From Atriophallophorus winterbourni (Eukaryota; Platyhelminthes; Trematoda; Plagiorchiida; Microphallidae), in contig JACCGJ010014140.1 of the NCBI GenBank assembly GCA_013407085.1, positions 1 through 64,000 of the forward strand: a DNA stretch of 64,000 nt. Reading direction: 5' to 3'. The translations under genes and the position numbers were made by a program. Position 1 is the stretch's first letter, and the number at the start of each line of letters is the position of its first letter. Below the pieces are notes generated by a model, which was not told the DNA's origin, searched no databases, and saw nothing but the letters and a program-made list of their open reading frames with translations. Shown here in pieces: positions 48,601-56,815 of the stretch.

Positions 48601-51600
48601 GAAATGTTGTTCACGTTACAAATGTGATTTAGTGGACCACAATAAGCCTCGTGAGAACGACGAAGATGAAACATGATTACGTTGATACCATGCAATCCAT
48701 AAAACATCGAACATTTAACAAGTTGCGCTTGTATGCCACTGTTGGGTAAGTTTGGTACGACCAACCTGTTCAATCACATGAGCCCACACTCATGCAGACT
48801 GGGTTTGACCATGAGTATAAAAGCTTATTTGCATGCATCTCCATCACACACACACACCGGATGCATGCAAATGAGCTTTTATATTCATAGTCATGGGTTC
48901 AAACCCAGTCTACATGAGTGTAGGCTCATGTGATTGAACAGGTTGGTCGTACCAACCTTACCCAACAGTGGCATACAAGTTTACCATTCCTCCACTGTTT
49001 CAAGCGCATGCGGATCCTGATCCTACTGTCCCTACCTGATGAGTGCAAACAGCGCGAAATCGGTCGTCGAATTGAGACGATCCAATGGAATCGATGAATG
49101 ATCTTTATTCCAAATTAACAAGATGGTAATTGAATATAATTATCATCTCAGAAAGTAAATTGTCGTATGAATGCAATTTCATAAAAAAACGTACTTTGCC
49201 CCGTCATTCTGTATAATAAACTAACCAATGAATTAGGCCTATATTTAAGCCTTTTATCCTCAAATGTTTGGCCCTAAAACCAAACTAATTTCATAATTTT
49301 TTCTGAACTTTCACACTGGTCATATGAAATTATATTTACGCTGAATATCGAGACTATTTTTATATTGATCTTACCATCTGTAATTCCATTTTAAATTACT
49401 TCAGGCAATTTTTACTCCGTTGCAGGTCCGCTCCCCACCGACCCAGATCCAAACTTCCCATTCAGAAAGCACTTGGAAAAAAGTGTGGTCCCAAATCCCC
49501 GAAAGGCATTACAACGTATTATACGCGGGGAAACTAAAGCGGAAAGGCGGCAGCGTAAAGAAAAAGAAGAAGTCGCCAAATTACTACAAGCTGCTCCTAA
49601 CGCGCCAGAGCACGTGAGCGGTGAAGTACACTCGAAAGACTGGGAAGACTTTCAAGCGTTAACCCAGCAGATTGATCAGAAAGTTCAGGAAACAACTTTC
49701 AAGGTCATCGGTGGAGCAACCGATCCGTTTCAAGACGTACCTACAGCGAACGACAGTGTAGCACCAACTTGGGCTGATTTTGATAGTGGGTACAAACAAA
49801 GAGAAATCCCACTTGAATCTACGAACAACAACGTAGAGTCAGAAAGTTGGGCAAATTTCGAGGCTGCTTTTAAGACAGACGAACTTCTACACCAGAATTC
49901 TCAAGAACACGCAGAAAACGGTACGTACGATCCAGCAGAAGGATCAGACGATCCTTGGCAGAACATCACTGGAGAATTAGACAACGGTAACGATTTCTTC
50001 AAGTTTGAAGCTTTTCAAAAGGAGGAATCATTCTCATCTGATGTCTTGGGACTTGATACGAAAGTAGAAATGGACGATTCTCTAATTAGACGGACGCACG
50101 CAGAAATGATGAAAGACATCGATGACATTTTGGGAATAGAGATGGAAAACGTGATTGGAACTAGTGAAGAAACGACCAATTTTGTGAATGCTAACATATC
50201 GGGAGAAGATGATAAACCAGTGGATGCTATTGCGCATGATCAATCTAGCATAGAGCAAACACCGAGGCAGACGTCTTCTGAACTATCAGAAGAATCTGAT
50301 CAAGAAGAGAAATTATATGTTCAGAAACAACCAGAAGAAACGACTCCAGGGACAACGAGTCCAGAAGAAGAAACCGATGGTAATGATCCAGGAGAATCCA
50401 AATCTTCGGAAGGGATGCTACAGCCAGAACAGGAACCTTTAGGACCTAGTGATAACGAAGATGAAGCGGATAATATACTCTGGGGAGGTTTTGGCGAGGT
50501 TCAAGCGACCCCGCAAGTTGCTAGTCCGTTTGAAGAAGTGGACTTTTGTCCAAGTAACGGAGCTGGAGAGCCAGAATCCAAAGAATTCGATCCAAGTTTC
50601 GTCAGACCTAGAAGTAAACCGATTCGGCAGACTACATTGTCTGGGAACAACCCTTTTCGTGCGGTAGATACCGACAATGGGTTGGATGAGCTTTATCGAG
50701 CAGCAACTTCAATCGAATTGACGAATGTCAATTTGAAGCAGCGGACGCAGCGAGACAGTTTTGCGGATAGCGACAGTACTGAAGAAGATGGAAAGCTAGT
50801 GACAAAAGAAAATAGCGACGGGAATGACGAAAACATGATACTAGGAGGTTTTGATCCGTTGCAAACAATCTATCCAGAAAGTGACAATGAATCAATCACT
50901 ATCAAAACAGACCATGCCATTTCAACACATGAAGTGGTAAATGCCTCTGTCGACGAGACGAAGCAGGAATTAGGAAATGATGAATTACCGATAACTGAAG
51001 CAGCAACAGAATTATCTCAAAATGATCTGGATATTAGTGGATCATTCCAGGAAACAGAAAGCGAAAGGAAAGATGAAATAACCAAGGATACTACCACTCC
51101 AGGCGCACAACAGACATTACATCCAGGATGGATTGACTTCAATGAAGATCTATTCCTCGATGACCAACATCGGCCATTAGCATCACCAGATTTGATTTCT
51201 GAAGTTGATTGGACCGCACCGATTGCTAAACCGGAACCTCAGGAACCCGAACCCCCAAGACCAGACACACCTGACCCAGAATTGGATAAACCATTTTACC
51301 CTCCGGTCGAGGATAACGTATTCTATCGCTTATGGCTACGATTTCCAGAGAAGAAGACACGTGTTAAGCAGGTTAGTAAATACACTACTGATCGATATTG
51401 GAAAGAAATCGCTCTGTCTTTTTCTGAGGAGCACGGTCGAAAGGTTATCAACTTGCATGAGGTTGATGAAAAGTCTGATCACGTGCAAAGTGAACCATAT
51501 CGATCAATAAGGATTGAGCCGTATATGCAATTGTCGCGAGAAAAGTTGCAACAATACGACAAATACGGAAAGCTTCATGTGTTTAAATTGAATCATGTAT

Positions 51601-53979
51601 CCTACCGTGAAATGGTTGGTATGAGACCGGAGAAGTTTTCATTGAAACATTTGCAAAAGCTGGTGACGCATAAGCCCAAGCAAAATGTGGCAGTCGATCA
51701 TATCCCGGTATATTCAGAGATATTGAAATTCGGTTCTCTCGATCAACAAAAGATTCGAACATTGATGCCGGTATTTGAAGACGCCCTCATGAAAATTCCA
51801 GCGCACAAGGATACCACTTTGAGCTACAGCCGTGAGGAAGTATGCTGTTACGTGGTAGATGAATATCATGCCAGCGTATCTTCCACAAGTAACATAATCC
51901 AACAAAAAGCCCGGACTCGCATATTGTGCACTGCTTTTGTCAACGGAGGGCCACACATTGTTCTCGGATTGAACGACAAATGGCGATACGGCCGTGAGGT
52001 GGTCCGTCGGTCCGATATCTTACCAGTCATGCACGACGAGTGGATCAGCATTCGAAATCCAGAATTTCATTCGTGCGTTGAAATGGATGCTTACGAGAAA
52101 GATCACATGCTAAAGTTCTATCCGCTTGATGGATGTCGATTTGAACTACTCCGATTTCGGGTAAGCTTGCGTGAAAACCAGGAGCTGCCAATGTTCGTCA
52201 AGATCATTTATCGAATTGACGGTAGACGCGTCTCAATGCGTTGTGAGCTCCTGGTCCCCGGATTTTTTAGCGCAAGCCACAGGAAAGGAGCGGTTCCGTG
52301 TGAAAACGTGGAGATTCATATTCCTGTACCGGAAGAGTGGATTTACCACTTCAGGATTGAGAAACATCACAAATACGGCTCAGTGCATTCTACACTGCGC
52401 AAGCCTGGAAGAATCAAAGGTCTTGAACGTATCACACAAATGGCTCAGAGCTTACTCCCAACTAGTATACTGGAAGCAAGCACCGGATTGGCCAAGTATG
52501 AGCATTTGTATAAGGCTATCGTTTGGCGTATTCCAAGAATCCCGGAAAAGGGTGAAGGTGAGTAATTTGAGTTTAAAACCACGAGGCATTGGTTGAAAAT
52601 TGGAATGTTGAATATACAACCAAAAGCATAAAAACGCATGTCCTTAATTCCTCATTGCCAATATTAAAATCAGTTCCATTAGGATAAGAATCATTCATTC
52701 AACAGATTGTTCGATTTTATCATCGATTGGCTGAGAGAGAGGTTAGGAGCGAAGTTGGGTAAGACAAATAGCTGTCAAATCACACAAAATCCTGGCTAAC
52801 GCGATTAATGAGTTGTTTTTTGTTTCGAAAGAGATTAGGAAGGCTAACTAGCAGTTGCGTTCCATTGAATCTGGTAAAAATATCCGCATCATAGCCAGCG
52901 AAAGTGAATGGTTTGTCGAAACTCATGTGCTTAAACACAGCCACATGGTTATTTTCATGAATTTAAGCAGATCAGAAATATCAACCAGATCCAACAGTCC
53001 CGCAAACCTTGAATTCAACTCTCAAAGATGTTTGTAGTCCACGTGATGTCCTATCAGGATAAACCTCATCCCCAAACTGTAGATTCTGTTAGCGGAAATC
53101 GAGAAACATCAGCGCAATCTAATCCAAAAAGGAAAGTTATGGTTGTAATATGGCATCAATGCCACAACAGCCATAATATTGTTAATTTTAACACGTAAAT
53201 TACTTTCATTTTGAAAATTCAATTCAATTGCTTAATTTGACGGAATTGTGGTGGTTAAAAGTCATATGAATACGGCACGTTGTCAAGCAGAGTTAAATAT
53301 TTCTTGGTATAAAACCTACAAAATTCGTTCGGAATCTCACAATACCTGACAGATTTCATGCTACAACTGTTCACACACCAAACTGATTTCACATTGTTCA
53401 GAACCACGCATCATCTTTTCAGGCAATAGTTCGAAAAGTTTTCTTGGATAATGACGAGCTTGTGGATATTATTTTCACAAACAACTTATAAAATACCCGA
53501 TTTATTTTACAGCTACGATGCGTCCACATTTGTTAACCTGCAAACTCAATCTGGCCCCACACGATGAAGTACCATCTTGGGACAGCCTGGTTCGTGAATC
53601 ACAAGTCGAATATACCATGCCTTCGAGCACAGTGTCCGGCGCCACGGTTCGATCTATCAGCGTGGAACACACAGGAGTAGCGGAGAAATTTGTCAAGTAC
53701 ACCTCCAAGTACCGATACACTGTCGAGATTGACTATCAACTGGGTGAGCGCAAACCGCAACCATTAAAAAGTGTTCTCGATGACGAGACCACCCTGCCGG
53801 CGGAACCAGAGGTCAAAGAAAGTGAACCGAATACGGAACAAGTGCCTTACGAGCAGGGAAACGAGACGACCAACAATGGAATAGGGGATCTTTTGGGATT
53901 GGGAGAAGAATTGACCCCAAGCATTTTGAGGAGAAATGACGATGGGAATGAAACAACCGATATAGCAGAATTATTATGA
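27694..53979 (+). CDS. STON2: stonin (stoned-B/stonin-2 type endocytic adaptor), 3 exons
   Basis: The inferred exons are 27694-29152, 49426-52557 and 53513-53979. Splice sites are GTAAGT/CAG and GTGAGT/CAG, both introns are phase 1, and the joined frame gives 1685 residues. The N-terminal ~490 residues are acidic and Ser-rich with Pro-rich SH3-type sites (PDRPPLPSA and KPPPRPPAV). Exon 2 opens with a basic coiled-coil-like stretch, then endocytic motifs: WEDF (~559), DPF (~586), WADF (~602), WANF (~628), DPW (~662) and NPF (895-897). WxxF and DPF/DPW motifs bind AP-2 appendages; NPF binds EH domains. The stonin-homology domain starts at ~1118 (NVFYRLWLRFPEKKTR) and the mu-homology domain at ~1240 (VDHIPVYSEILKFGSLDQQK). 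Stonins sort synaptotagmin during synaptic-vesicle retrieval. The length exceeds human stonin-2 (~900) and fly StnB (~1260), through the long disordered N-terminal half. Intron 1 is 20,273 bp and packed with retroelements. The family assignment is firm; vertebrate-style numbering is not. Confidence 0.93.
29170..29940 (-). mobile_element. CR1-like LINE 3' end in stonin intron 1
   Basis: The minus-strand frame 29811-29257 (184 residues) holds ETLPRVINTYIRPVMEYSIQ, then PFTERLLKLNIHDFTQRRIR, and ends near NHAVCACPYLF. It is the same family as 24778-25885. Its 3' end reaches to within about 25 bases of the stonin exon-1 donor. It is antisense to the gene and 5'-truncated near 29940. Confidence 0.85.
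29960..30560. repeat. cluster of degraded type-B hammerhead repeats
   Basis: At least three decayed ribozyme pieces are visible. About 29997-30034 on the minus strand keeps CTGATGA and GAAA but has a disrupted stem III (GCCGTT). About 30169-30206 (minus) has CTGATATCGGC. About 30405-30430 (plus) has lost part of stem II. Between them are copies of type-B flanking sequence (GATTCACAAAGTGATTCTTG and GGTTCTATGTAAC-like hairpins). Confidence 0.65.
30561..31285. other. unassigned stretch of stonin intron 1
   Basis: No gene or recognisable repeat; the open frames are short and without motifs. Confidence 0.4.
31290..31445 (+). mobile_element. fragment of the third LINE type (cf. 58955-60870)
   Basis: Similar to 60255-60375: AAAATTGATGGCATACCGCG, then GCGTACTAAATGATTTACTG and a GAAACC/AAGATATGAA segment. 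It encodes part of an RT tail (LYGCETG-like). Only about 150 bp. Confidence 0.6.
31520..31690 (-). repeat. type-B hammerhead repeat, partial
   Basis: Contains the well-preserved ribozyme at 31554-31590 and the beginning of type-B flank (ACGGGTTCTTACAAAGAACC at 31648-31667, a small hairpin sequence shared with 32545 and 23767). Confidence 0.65.
31554..31590 (-). ncRNA. type-B hammerhead ribozyme, best-preserved core
   Basis: Minus strand, in order: CCAC, CTGATGA, TGGC-AACA-GCCA, GAAA, CCA, GTC, GTGG. Stem I has four Watson-Crick pairs (CCAC with GTGG). Stem II has four (TGGC with GCCA). The core is complete and the cleavage triplet would be GUC. Stem III is only A-U and C-G here, since one G of the usual ACCGGT became A. 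Such short stems are known for hammerheads that work as dimers. Activity is an inference. Confidence 0.65.
31980..32935 (+). mobile_element. Penelope-like element, GIY-YIG end and 3' terminus, interrupted
   Basis: 32040-32125 encodes YRMKYNDCHSVYVRQTYEEI, a diverged GIY-YIG start. 32170-32300 continues the domain with frameshifts. 32405-32520 and 32690-32935 are the PLE 3' end as in the 42-kb copy. A type-B fragment lies at 32350-32395, and a longer type-B segment at about 32535-32700, with a decayed ribozyme at 32625-32665 (GGATGACGGC and GATACC replacing the core). Confidence 0.7.
32848..32890 (+). ncRNA. type-C (PLE terminus) hammerhead ribozyme
   Basis: In order: TGAGT (stem I), CTGACGA, an 18-base stem II region starting AGCTTC and ending GGATGC (about four pairs with one mismatch), GAAA, CGTC with the minimal stem III ACGT, then ACTCG. 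Stem I has TGAGT against ACTCG: four Watson-Crick pairs plus one U-G. The cleavage site would follow C32885. All invariant core bases are present. Confidence 0.7.
32936..33600. other. unassigned stretch with short ATT microsatellite
   Basis: Contains an ATT/ATC-type microsatellite at about 33380-33420. Nothing else was recognised. Confidence 0.45.
33600..36960 (-). mobile_element. near full-length CR1-like LINE, decayed
   Basis: Read on the minus strand. ORF1 remnants lie at 36882-36610 (a coiled-coil-like N-terminus, RLNGLESSIQKLNELLKNVI), 36489-36295 (an RRM-like piece with SSIVRLNRHL and PLLLRITL) and 36230-35865. The ORF2 endonuclease end is at 35564-35241 (GGVYRSPSSTES, IMGDFNL). RT is at 35028-34702 (PVFKVGCRSDAANYCPVTLL), with the catalytic ILFADDMKIW at 34418-34389. 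The RT tail is at 33955-33737 (PYTERSRRLAICGFTQRRIR). Many stops and frameshifts. It is the most complete LINE in the window and belongs to the same clade as 24778-25885. Confidence 0.85.
36961..37374. other. unassigned stretch of stonin intron 1
   Basis: May include the 5' end of the LINE to its left. A 189-codon minus-strand open frame (37546-36977) runs from here into the type-A repeat and has no recognisable domain. Confidence 0.35.
37655..37697 (+). ncRNA. type-A hammerhead ribozyme
   Basis: CTGATGA at 37661-37667, stem II GTGC-AAACA-GCAT (37668-37680; four pairs, one U-G), GAAA at 37681-37684 and CCGGTC at 37685-37690. The palindrome ACCGGT gives a very short stem III in cis or six pairs between two copies. 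Stem I is weakened in this copy. Confidence 0.7.
37889..37930 (+). ncRNA. type-A hammerhead ribozyme, slightly decayed
   Basis: CTGATGA at 37895-37901 and GAAA at 37915-37918 are intact. Stem II GTGG-AAACA-GCAC has one G-G mismatch, stem III has one change (CCAGTC) and stem I pairs poorly. Probably weak or inactive. Confidence 0.55.
37991..38790. other. unassigned stretch of stonin intron 1
   Basis: AT-rich, with no gene or repeat recognised. Confidence 0.4.
38795..38925 (+). repeat. type-A hammerhead repeat, fragment
   Basis: Contains CTGATGA at 38835-38841 and a perfect stem II GTGC-AAACA-GCAC (38842-38854). The following GAAA is AAAA, so an essential G is lost and cleavage is not expected. 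Flanking type-A sequence is recognisable for about 60 bp on each side. Confidence 0.7.
38926..41010. other. unassigned stretch of stonin intron 1
   Basis: About 2 kb with no recognisable gene. A short type-A fragment lies at about 39845-39930 (ATGTGATTGAACAGGTTGGC and CAACAGTGGC). Open frames such as 40624-40373 (minus, 83 codons) have no recognisable motif. Confidence 0.4.
41020..41500 (+). mobile_element. CR1-like LINE, RT tail
   Basis: Plus-strand frames read LLRRIFGSFSRQELPGIINT, YAVQAWSSWLHKDMALLQHV and, after an internal deletion, FFLAVRVCFIWKSLLPHIIC. These match the ends of the LINEs at 25.5 and 29.5 kb. Only the last ~130 residues are present. Confidence 0.75.
41578..42690 (+). mobile_element. 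Penelope-like element, GIY-YIG end with 3' terminus, copy 1
   Basis: It begins CAGTTCCATAGCTTGTTCCA, the same point as the copy at 47093. Frames read the RT end (HLCSEKETENRHTVKRA, then LIDHGYPKRFVKRKLMKIKY), the linker (IPYVKCTPEAICRIL) and GIY-YIG (IYRISCKDCSGVYIGQTSRE). A frameshift occurs where an A-run at about 41997 is one base shorter than in the other copy. The domain ends in 42070-42267 (HVLDTGHSVDLDNV). The 3' terminus carries an intact type-C hammerhead at 42569-42611. The main RT is missing. Confidence 0.85.
42569..42611 (+). ncRNA. type-C (PLE terminus) hammerhead ribozyme, best-preserved
   Basis: In order: TTGGT (stem I), CTGATGA at 42574-42580, stem II CTTCTG-TGT-CAGAAG (six pairs, with an outer A-T and a bulged G), GAAA at 42599-42602, CGTT with minimal stem III ACGT, then ACCAA. 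Stem I has five Watson-Crick pairs, TTGGT with ACCAA. All invariant core bases are present and the site is GUU. It lies about 300 bp after the GIY-YIG stop codon. Confidence 0.75.
42700..44250. other. unassigned stretch of stonin intron 1
   Basis: AT-rich. The longest open frame (43671-43991, plus, 106 codons) has no recognisable domain, signal peptide or membrane segment. It may be chance. Confidence 0.4.
44250..44510 (-). repeat. PLE terminus, minus, with decayed type-C hammerhead
   Basis: The minus strand repeats the end of the 42-kb PLE. The ribozyme at 44446-44488 keeps TTGGT/GCCAA stem I pairing, CTGACGA, a strong stem II (CTTCTG-TTT-CAGAAG) and GAAA. The U needed next to the cleavage site has become A (CGAT), so cleavage is unlikely. 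Confidence 0.7.
44511..44840. other. unassigned stretch
   Basis: No gene or repeat recognised. Confidence 0.35.
44840..45345. repeat. LINE 3'-end fragments around an unassigned repeat
   Basis: 45295-45345 (minus) shares GTTGTTGGCCTCC and TCGATGTCGACCATGGATGT with the reverse complement of 60820-60865. 44846-44915 is a diverged version of the same end. Between them, 44960-45160 is GC-richer and could be a further repeat whose identity I do not know. Confidence 0.5.
45346..46125. other. unassigned stretch of stonin intron 1
   Basis: Two overlapping minus-strand open frames (45986-45678 and 45951-45760) show no recognisable domain. Confidence 0.35.
46130..46365 (+). mobile_element. CR1-like LINE, short RT tail
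   Basis: Plus-strand frames read RGNGILFGARLFLMEFPTVI and then FRNKLDVFMRTNSTLYPVYL, the end of a CR1-type ORF2 (compare FAVRVCFIWKSLL and FKAENYMQ at 41.4 kb). One frameshift. Confidence 0.6.
46366..47090. other. unassigned stretch of stonin intron 1
   Basis: No gene or repeat recognised. Confidence 0.35.
47093..48210 (+). mobile_element. Penelope-like element, GIY-YIG end with 3' terminus, copy 2
   Basis: A very close relative of 41578-42690 with the same left boundary. The 137-residue frame 47327-47740 is uninterrupted across the GIY-YIG core: IYRISCKDSSGVYIGQTSRE, the segment CIRKKPQDAREYQSLIRDSA, then HILDTGHSVDLDNVEILRHG and ERLHAETVEI. The second Cys of the CKDC pair is Ser here. A stop codon (TAA at 47738-47740) ends it earlier than in copy 1. 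The type-C hammerhead at 48086-48130 has lost its CTGATGA core but keeps stem II and GAAA. Confidence 0.85.
48211..48645. other. unassigned stretch of stonin intron 1
   Basis: No gene or repeat recognised. Confidence 0.35.
48650..49075. repeat. type-A hammerhead repeats, head-to-head pair
   Basis: A minus-strand unit (about 48690-48860) meets a plus-strand unit (48861-49075) at a CACACACACACCGG junction. The outer parts are inverted copies of each other (GCCACTGTTGGGTAAG left, CTTACCCAACAGTGGC right). The plus unit has a clear B-box-like GGTTCAAACC at 48896-48905, the octamer ATGCAAAT at 48865-48872 and a ribozyme at 49031-49070. Confidence 0.8.
49031..49070 (+). ncRNA. type-A hammerhead ribozyme
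   Basis: CTGATGA at 49036-49042, stem II GTGC-AAACA-GCGC at 49043-49055 (four pairs, one U-G), GAAA at 49056-49059, and TCGGTC at 49060-49065 with stem III of A-U, U-G, C-G. Stem I is CCTAC against GTCGA, with three of five positions paired. The core is complete and the site is GUC. Activity not shown. Confidence 0.7.
49076..49425. other. end of stonin intron 1
   Basis: AT-rich. The acceptor is a TTTTTACTCCGTTGCAG tract ending at 49425. Confidence 0.6.
52558..53512. other. stonin intron 2
   Basis: 955-bp phase-1 intron from the GTGAGT donor to a TTATTTTACAG acceptor. No repeat or gene was recognised in it. Confidence 0.75.
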
Positions 53980-54246
53980 ACGGAGCACGGTGTCCCGCCT
54001 TTGAATATCCAAATGGCACCAATCATGGAAATGAATCTTTGTGTATAATATTTATCTGTTTATGTATGCATTTGTGGCAATCGAACGCAACACATTGTCA
54101 TAAACTGTCAAATATGCGAGACACACATTGAACTTATTTAAACGCTTCATTTTTTCATTATAGTCACTTGATCTGTTTTACGGAAATGCACGAACTATCG
54201 TCCCAAGCAGATACTTTTCTGTGATAGATTGTACGAGTTGTAAATC

Positions 54247-54252
54247 AATAAA
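54247..54252 (+). terminator. AATAAA polyadenylation signal of the stonin gene
   Basis: The hexamer lies about 270 bases after the stop codon at 53977-53979, a plausible 3' UTR end. Confidence 0.65.
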
Positions 54253-54556
54253 AATTGATCTTGTACATGGTTTTCATTGGTTATTCGGTGATACGGAATT
54301 GCCTGAGAGACGTCTTCCTCGAGCTCGTAGATCAAACCGACACCATGTAACGATCGACTGAGTACAGGTTATCGATGTGAAGAATACAGGAGAGATTGCT
54401 TCTCTAAATCAGACTGTATGATCATGCTAAACGATGTGTGGTATGAGACTATTGGTTTACTGACATTTAATCGCCAACACTTAATCCCCAGTCAATTAAT
54501 CTTCAGTCACTTAATCCCCGTTCTGAAGAATGCAGAATACGTTCCAATGAATTTAT
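54253..54556. other. unassigned stretch downstream of stonin
   Basis: Contains short repeated phrases (CACTTAATCCCC and AATCTTCAGTCACTTAATCC, about 54470-54520). Nothing else was recognised. Confidence 0.35.
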
Positions 54557-55060
54557 TTAGCAGGAGAGATATGCAATAGATTTTAAAAAGTTAAATCTTT
54601 CCGTAGTTAAATAACGCTGAATTGCTCGAGATGTCCTGGCGCATATCCCAGCATACTTCTTCTTCTGTTTTATATGAACCCCAGCACTTGCTTGGAAAGC
54701 AGAGGCCGTATGCTGTCTGCAATCCTTTCGCAAACCGTTAAGAAATGTCCACATGGTTGGATGTTTGTAAGAAAAGTGACTGTAATCCATGATGCCATCC
54801 TTCTACAGCATTATTCGTTAGGGCGTCTTCAAACTGAGTGCATGTTCGGTCTTTCCTTCTTATACTGTTTTGATACCAGCTGTGTCCGCGCGATAGCACT
54901 TTTTAGAGGTAATGCCATTAGAATGCCTAATGACATACCAGATGTGACCGAATTCCATGAGTCAAAGGGGGTTGCATTCATTTCTAAAATAATTTCCTTC
55001 ATTTTAGCACCGCATTCTTCGACAAAACTTTCTTTGTTGCACTCGTGCTTGTGAAGTGCG
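54557..55060 (-). pseudogene. MULE-type transposase C-terminal remnant
   Basis: Broken minus-strand frames from about 54840 downwards hold TNNAVEGWHHGLQSL, and in another frame HPTMWTFLNGLRKDCRQH followed by QKKKYAGICARTSRAI. The order N-N-x-V-E-x-W-H, then H-P-x-x-W-x-F, is typical of the end of Mutator-like (MULE) transposases in animals. At least two frameshifts separate the pieces and no terminal inverted repeats were found, so this is a dead DNA-transposon or domesticated-gene remnant. Identification rests on short motifs only. Confidence 0.55.
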
Positions 55061-55595
55061 AAATTACGTACGATATCATCGCTAGATGTGAGTAATCTCG
55101 CTCTACACTTGTGCGTGACACACTACATGTCCAATTAATATTGCCATTATTTGATTGCTTCTCGAACCAAAACTCGTTTTCCATGTAAATTATTGTCCTT
55201 CGACCTTTGCTACTTCTATCATATTCCAGAGTCATGTATTCACATGTAAATAACTTCTTATCTTAAATACCTTCCCTGTGGATTAAGTGACCGGCCACCG
55301 AGACTATTATTGGCTTGCGATGTACATCCGTGATAGACATCGCCAGCAGAAAGCCAGCAACAGCTGCCTGAAAACGTGACGTCTGGGATGTGAATGAAGC
55401 TTGAATAATAGGAATAAAGCGATACATCTGAGTTGTAGACAGTAAAGTGTTTTCTTAATAGAGAGTAATTAATAAACGACTTTGTAGGTAAACGGGAGAT
55501 TCTGTATGGTATGACGTGAGAAATCAAAAGCTTGGATCCGTGCAAAGTACCGTGCAATCCGATACCGAACGTGTGCCGATATACTACCACATTGA
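55061..55595. other. unassigned stretch
   Basis: The 110-codon minus-strand frame 55590-55258 has no recognisable domain. Its upstream part may belong to the transposon remnant. Confidence 0.35.
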
Positions 55596-55597
55596 TC

Positions 55598-55735
55598 TGG
55601 TCTAGATATATATAAAAGAAACGGCAGTGAGACTAGAGCCTATTTCTGCATGCAGTACAGTATCCGTGACAATTCAGTGTATCACGGCGTTTCCTGTGCA
55701 GTGTAGAAACAATGTACAATTGCACATCACCTGAA
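55598..55735 (-). repeat. R230 copy, minus, partial
   Basis: Contains GGCAGTGAGACTAGAGCC, the GCATGCAG landmark and a CAATGTACAATTGCACATCA end. It covers about the half of R230 nearest GCACGGATG. Confidence 0.6.
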
Positions 55736-56815
55736 AAACAAGGTCACAGCAACGAATTCCAGTAAGGCGGGAGACACTGAAACTTTGAGCTGACAGATGG
55801 CACATAGCCTAGTTCAACAATACTAGGAGCATCGAAACCATTGCTGTCTTGCACCAGGAATAACGGTTTTCAAAAATTAACCCCCTGGTCTGATAAGAGC
55901 ACGAAAAAGCAACGCTACTTGAGACACGCGTGGTAAAACAACTCGTTACAAGCTCGCCGCTACTAGTGATCTCTCTCGTTTTTCCAATAACGTTTTTATC
56001 ACCAATCACGAATAAGAGTGCTTTCGACTTCTGGTAACGTTTTATTGGTTAGTATTTCTGTAATTTGATTGGCTGATTTCCTCTCGAGCCTGTGACCCAT
56101 CAAGCCATGTTGGTCGTCTCAAGGATGCTTGGGAGTTTGTGGATTTGCCTGCATCGATCAAGAGGAGACTAAGTGTCAGCCAGCATAAAATTTATTGACC
56201 TTGCACTGAGTATGACTCTAAATATTTGATTCCGATTGGTTGTGCCCATTCATGTAAATGGACACTTATTGACCTAAACCGGATAGTACTCTGATGACGT
56301 CATCAGAACCACGGTTAGTTCCAAGAGATCCCGGGTATGTCTAATTTCCTTTAGGATTAAGGAGGGGTTAAAAGTATAAGTCACTAGTATCACGTGATCA
56401 TTGCTGACGAATGTCGACACATTGCAATTCCCAGATTCATAAAGAAAACCAATTGCAAGACCACGAACCGCTTTATCGGTGGAAAACAATAAAATAATGA
56501 ATACACTATAAAACACAAAACGCGAATGGACACAGCAGAACGATGAAAGCAGTGAGACAGCAATAAGATCCAGCGTAGGTTGGATGGACTGGAGCGAACG
56601 GTTGAAAAGAACAATGAAAGCCCACTTGATTGACACACAGAACACGAACAAAACGACAGATTACGAGGGGCAGAATTCGCGGAATGCAGCGACGCTGGTT
56701 GACAATCTGCGGAAGAAAATGAAGGCGCATACGAATTGATCTCAGAAGAAAGACTTTTTATAACGTAAGAGCTGGTCAAGTCTCGTTAGACATACTTGAT
56801 CTCTGTAGCTTACTT
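55736..56815. other. unassigned stretch
   Basis: Several overlapping open frames on both strands between 56270 and 56780 without recognisable motifs. It may hold PLE terminal sequence of the element to its right. Confidence 0.35.

Noticed and set aside
56274..56779. Overlapping minus-strand open frames of 125 and 129 codons
   Set aside because: Overlapping frames in different phases, no domain, no splice context; probably chance or repeat-derived.
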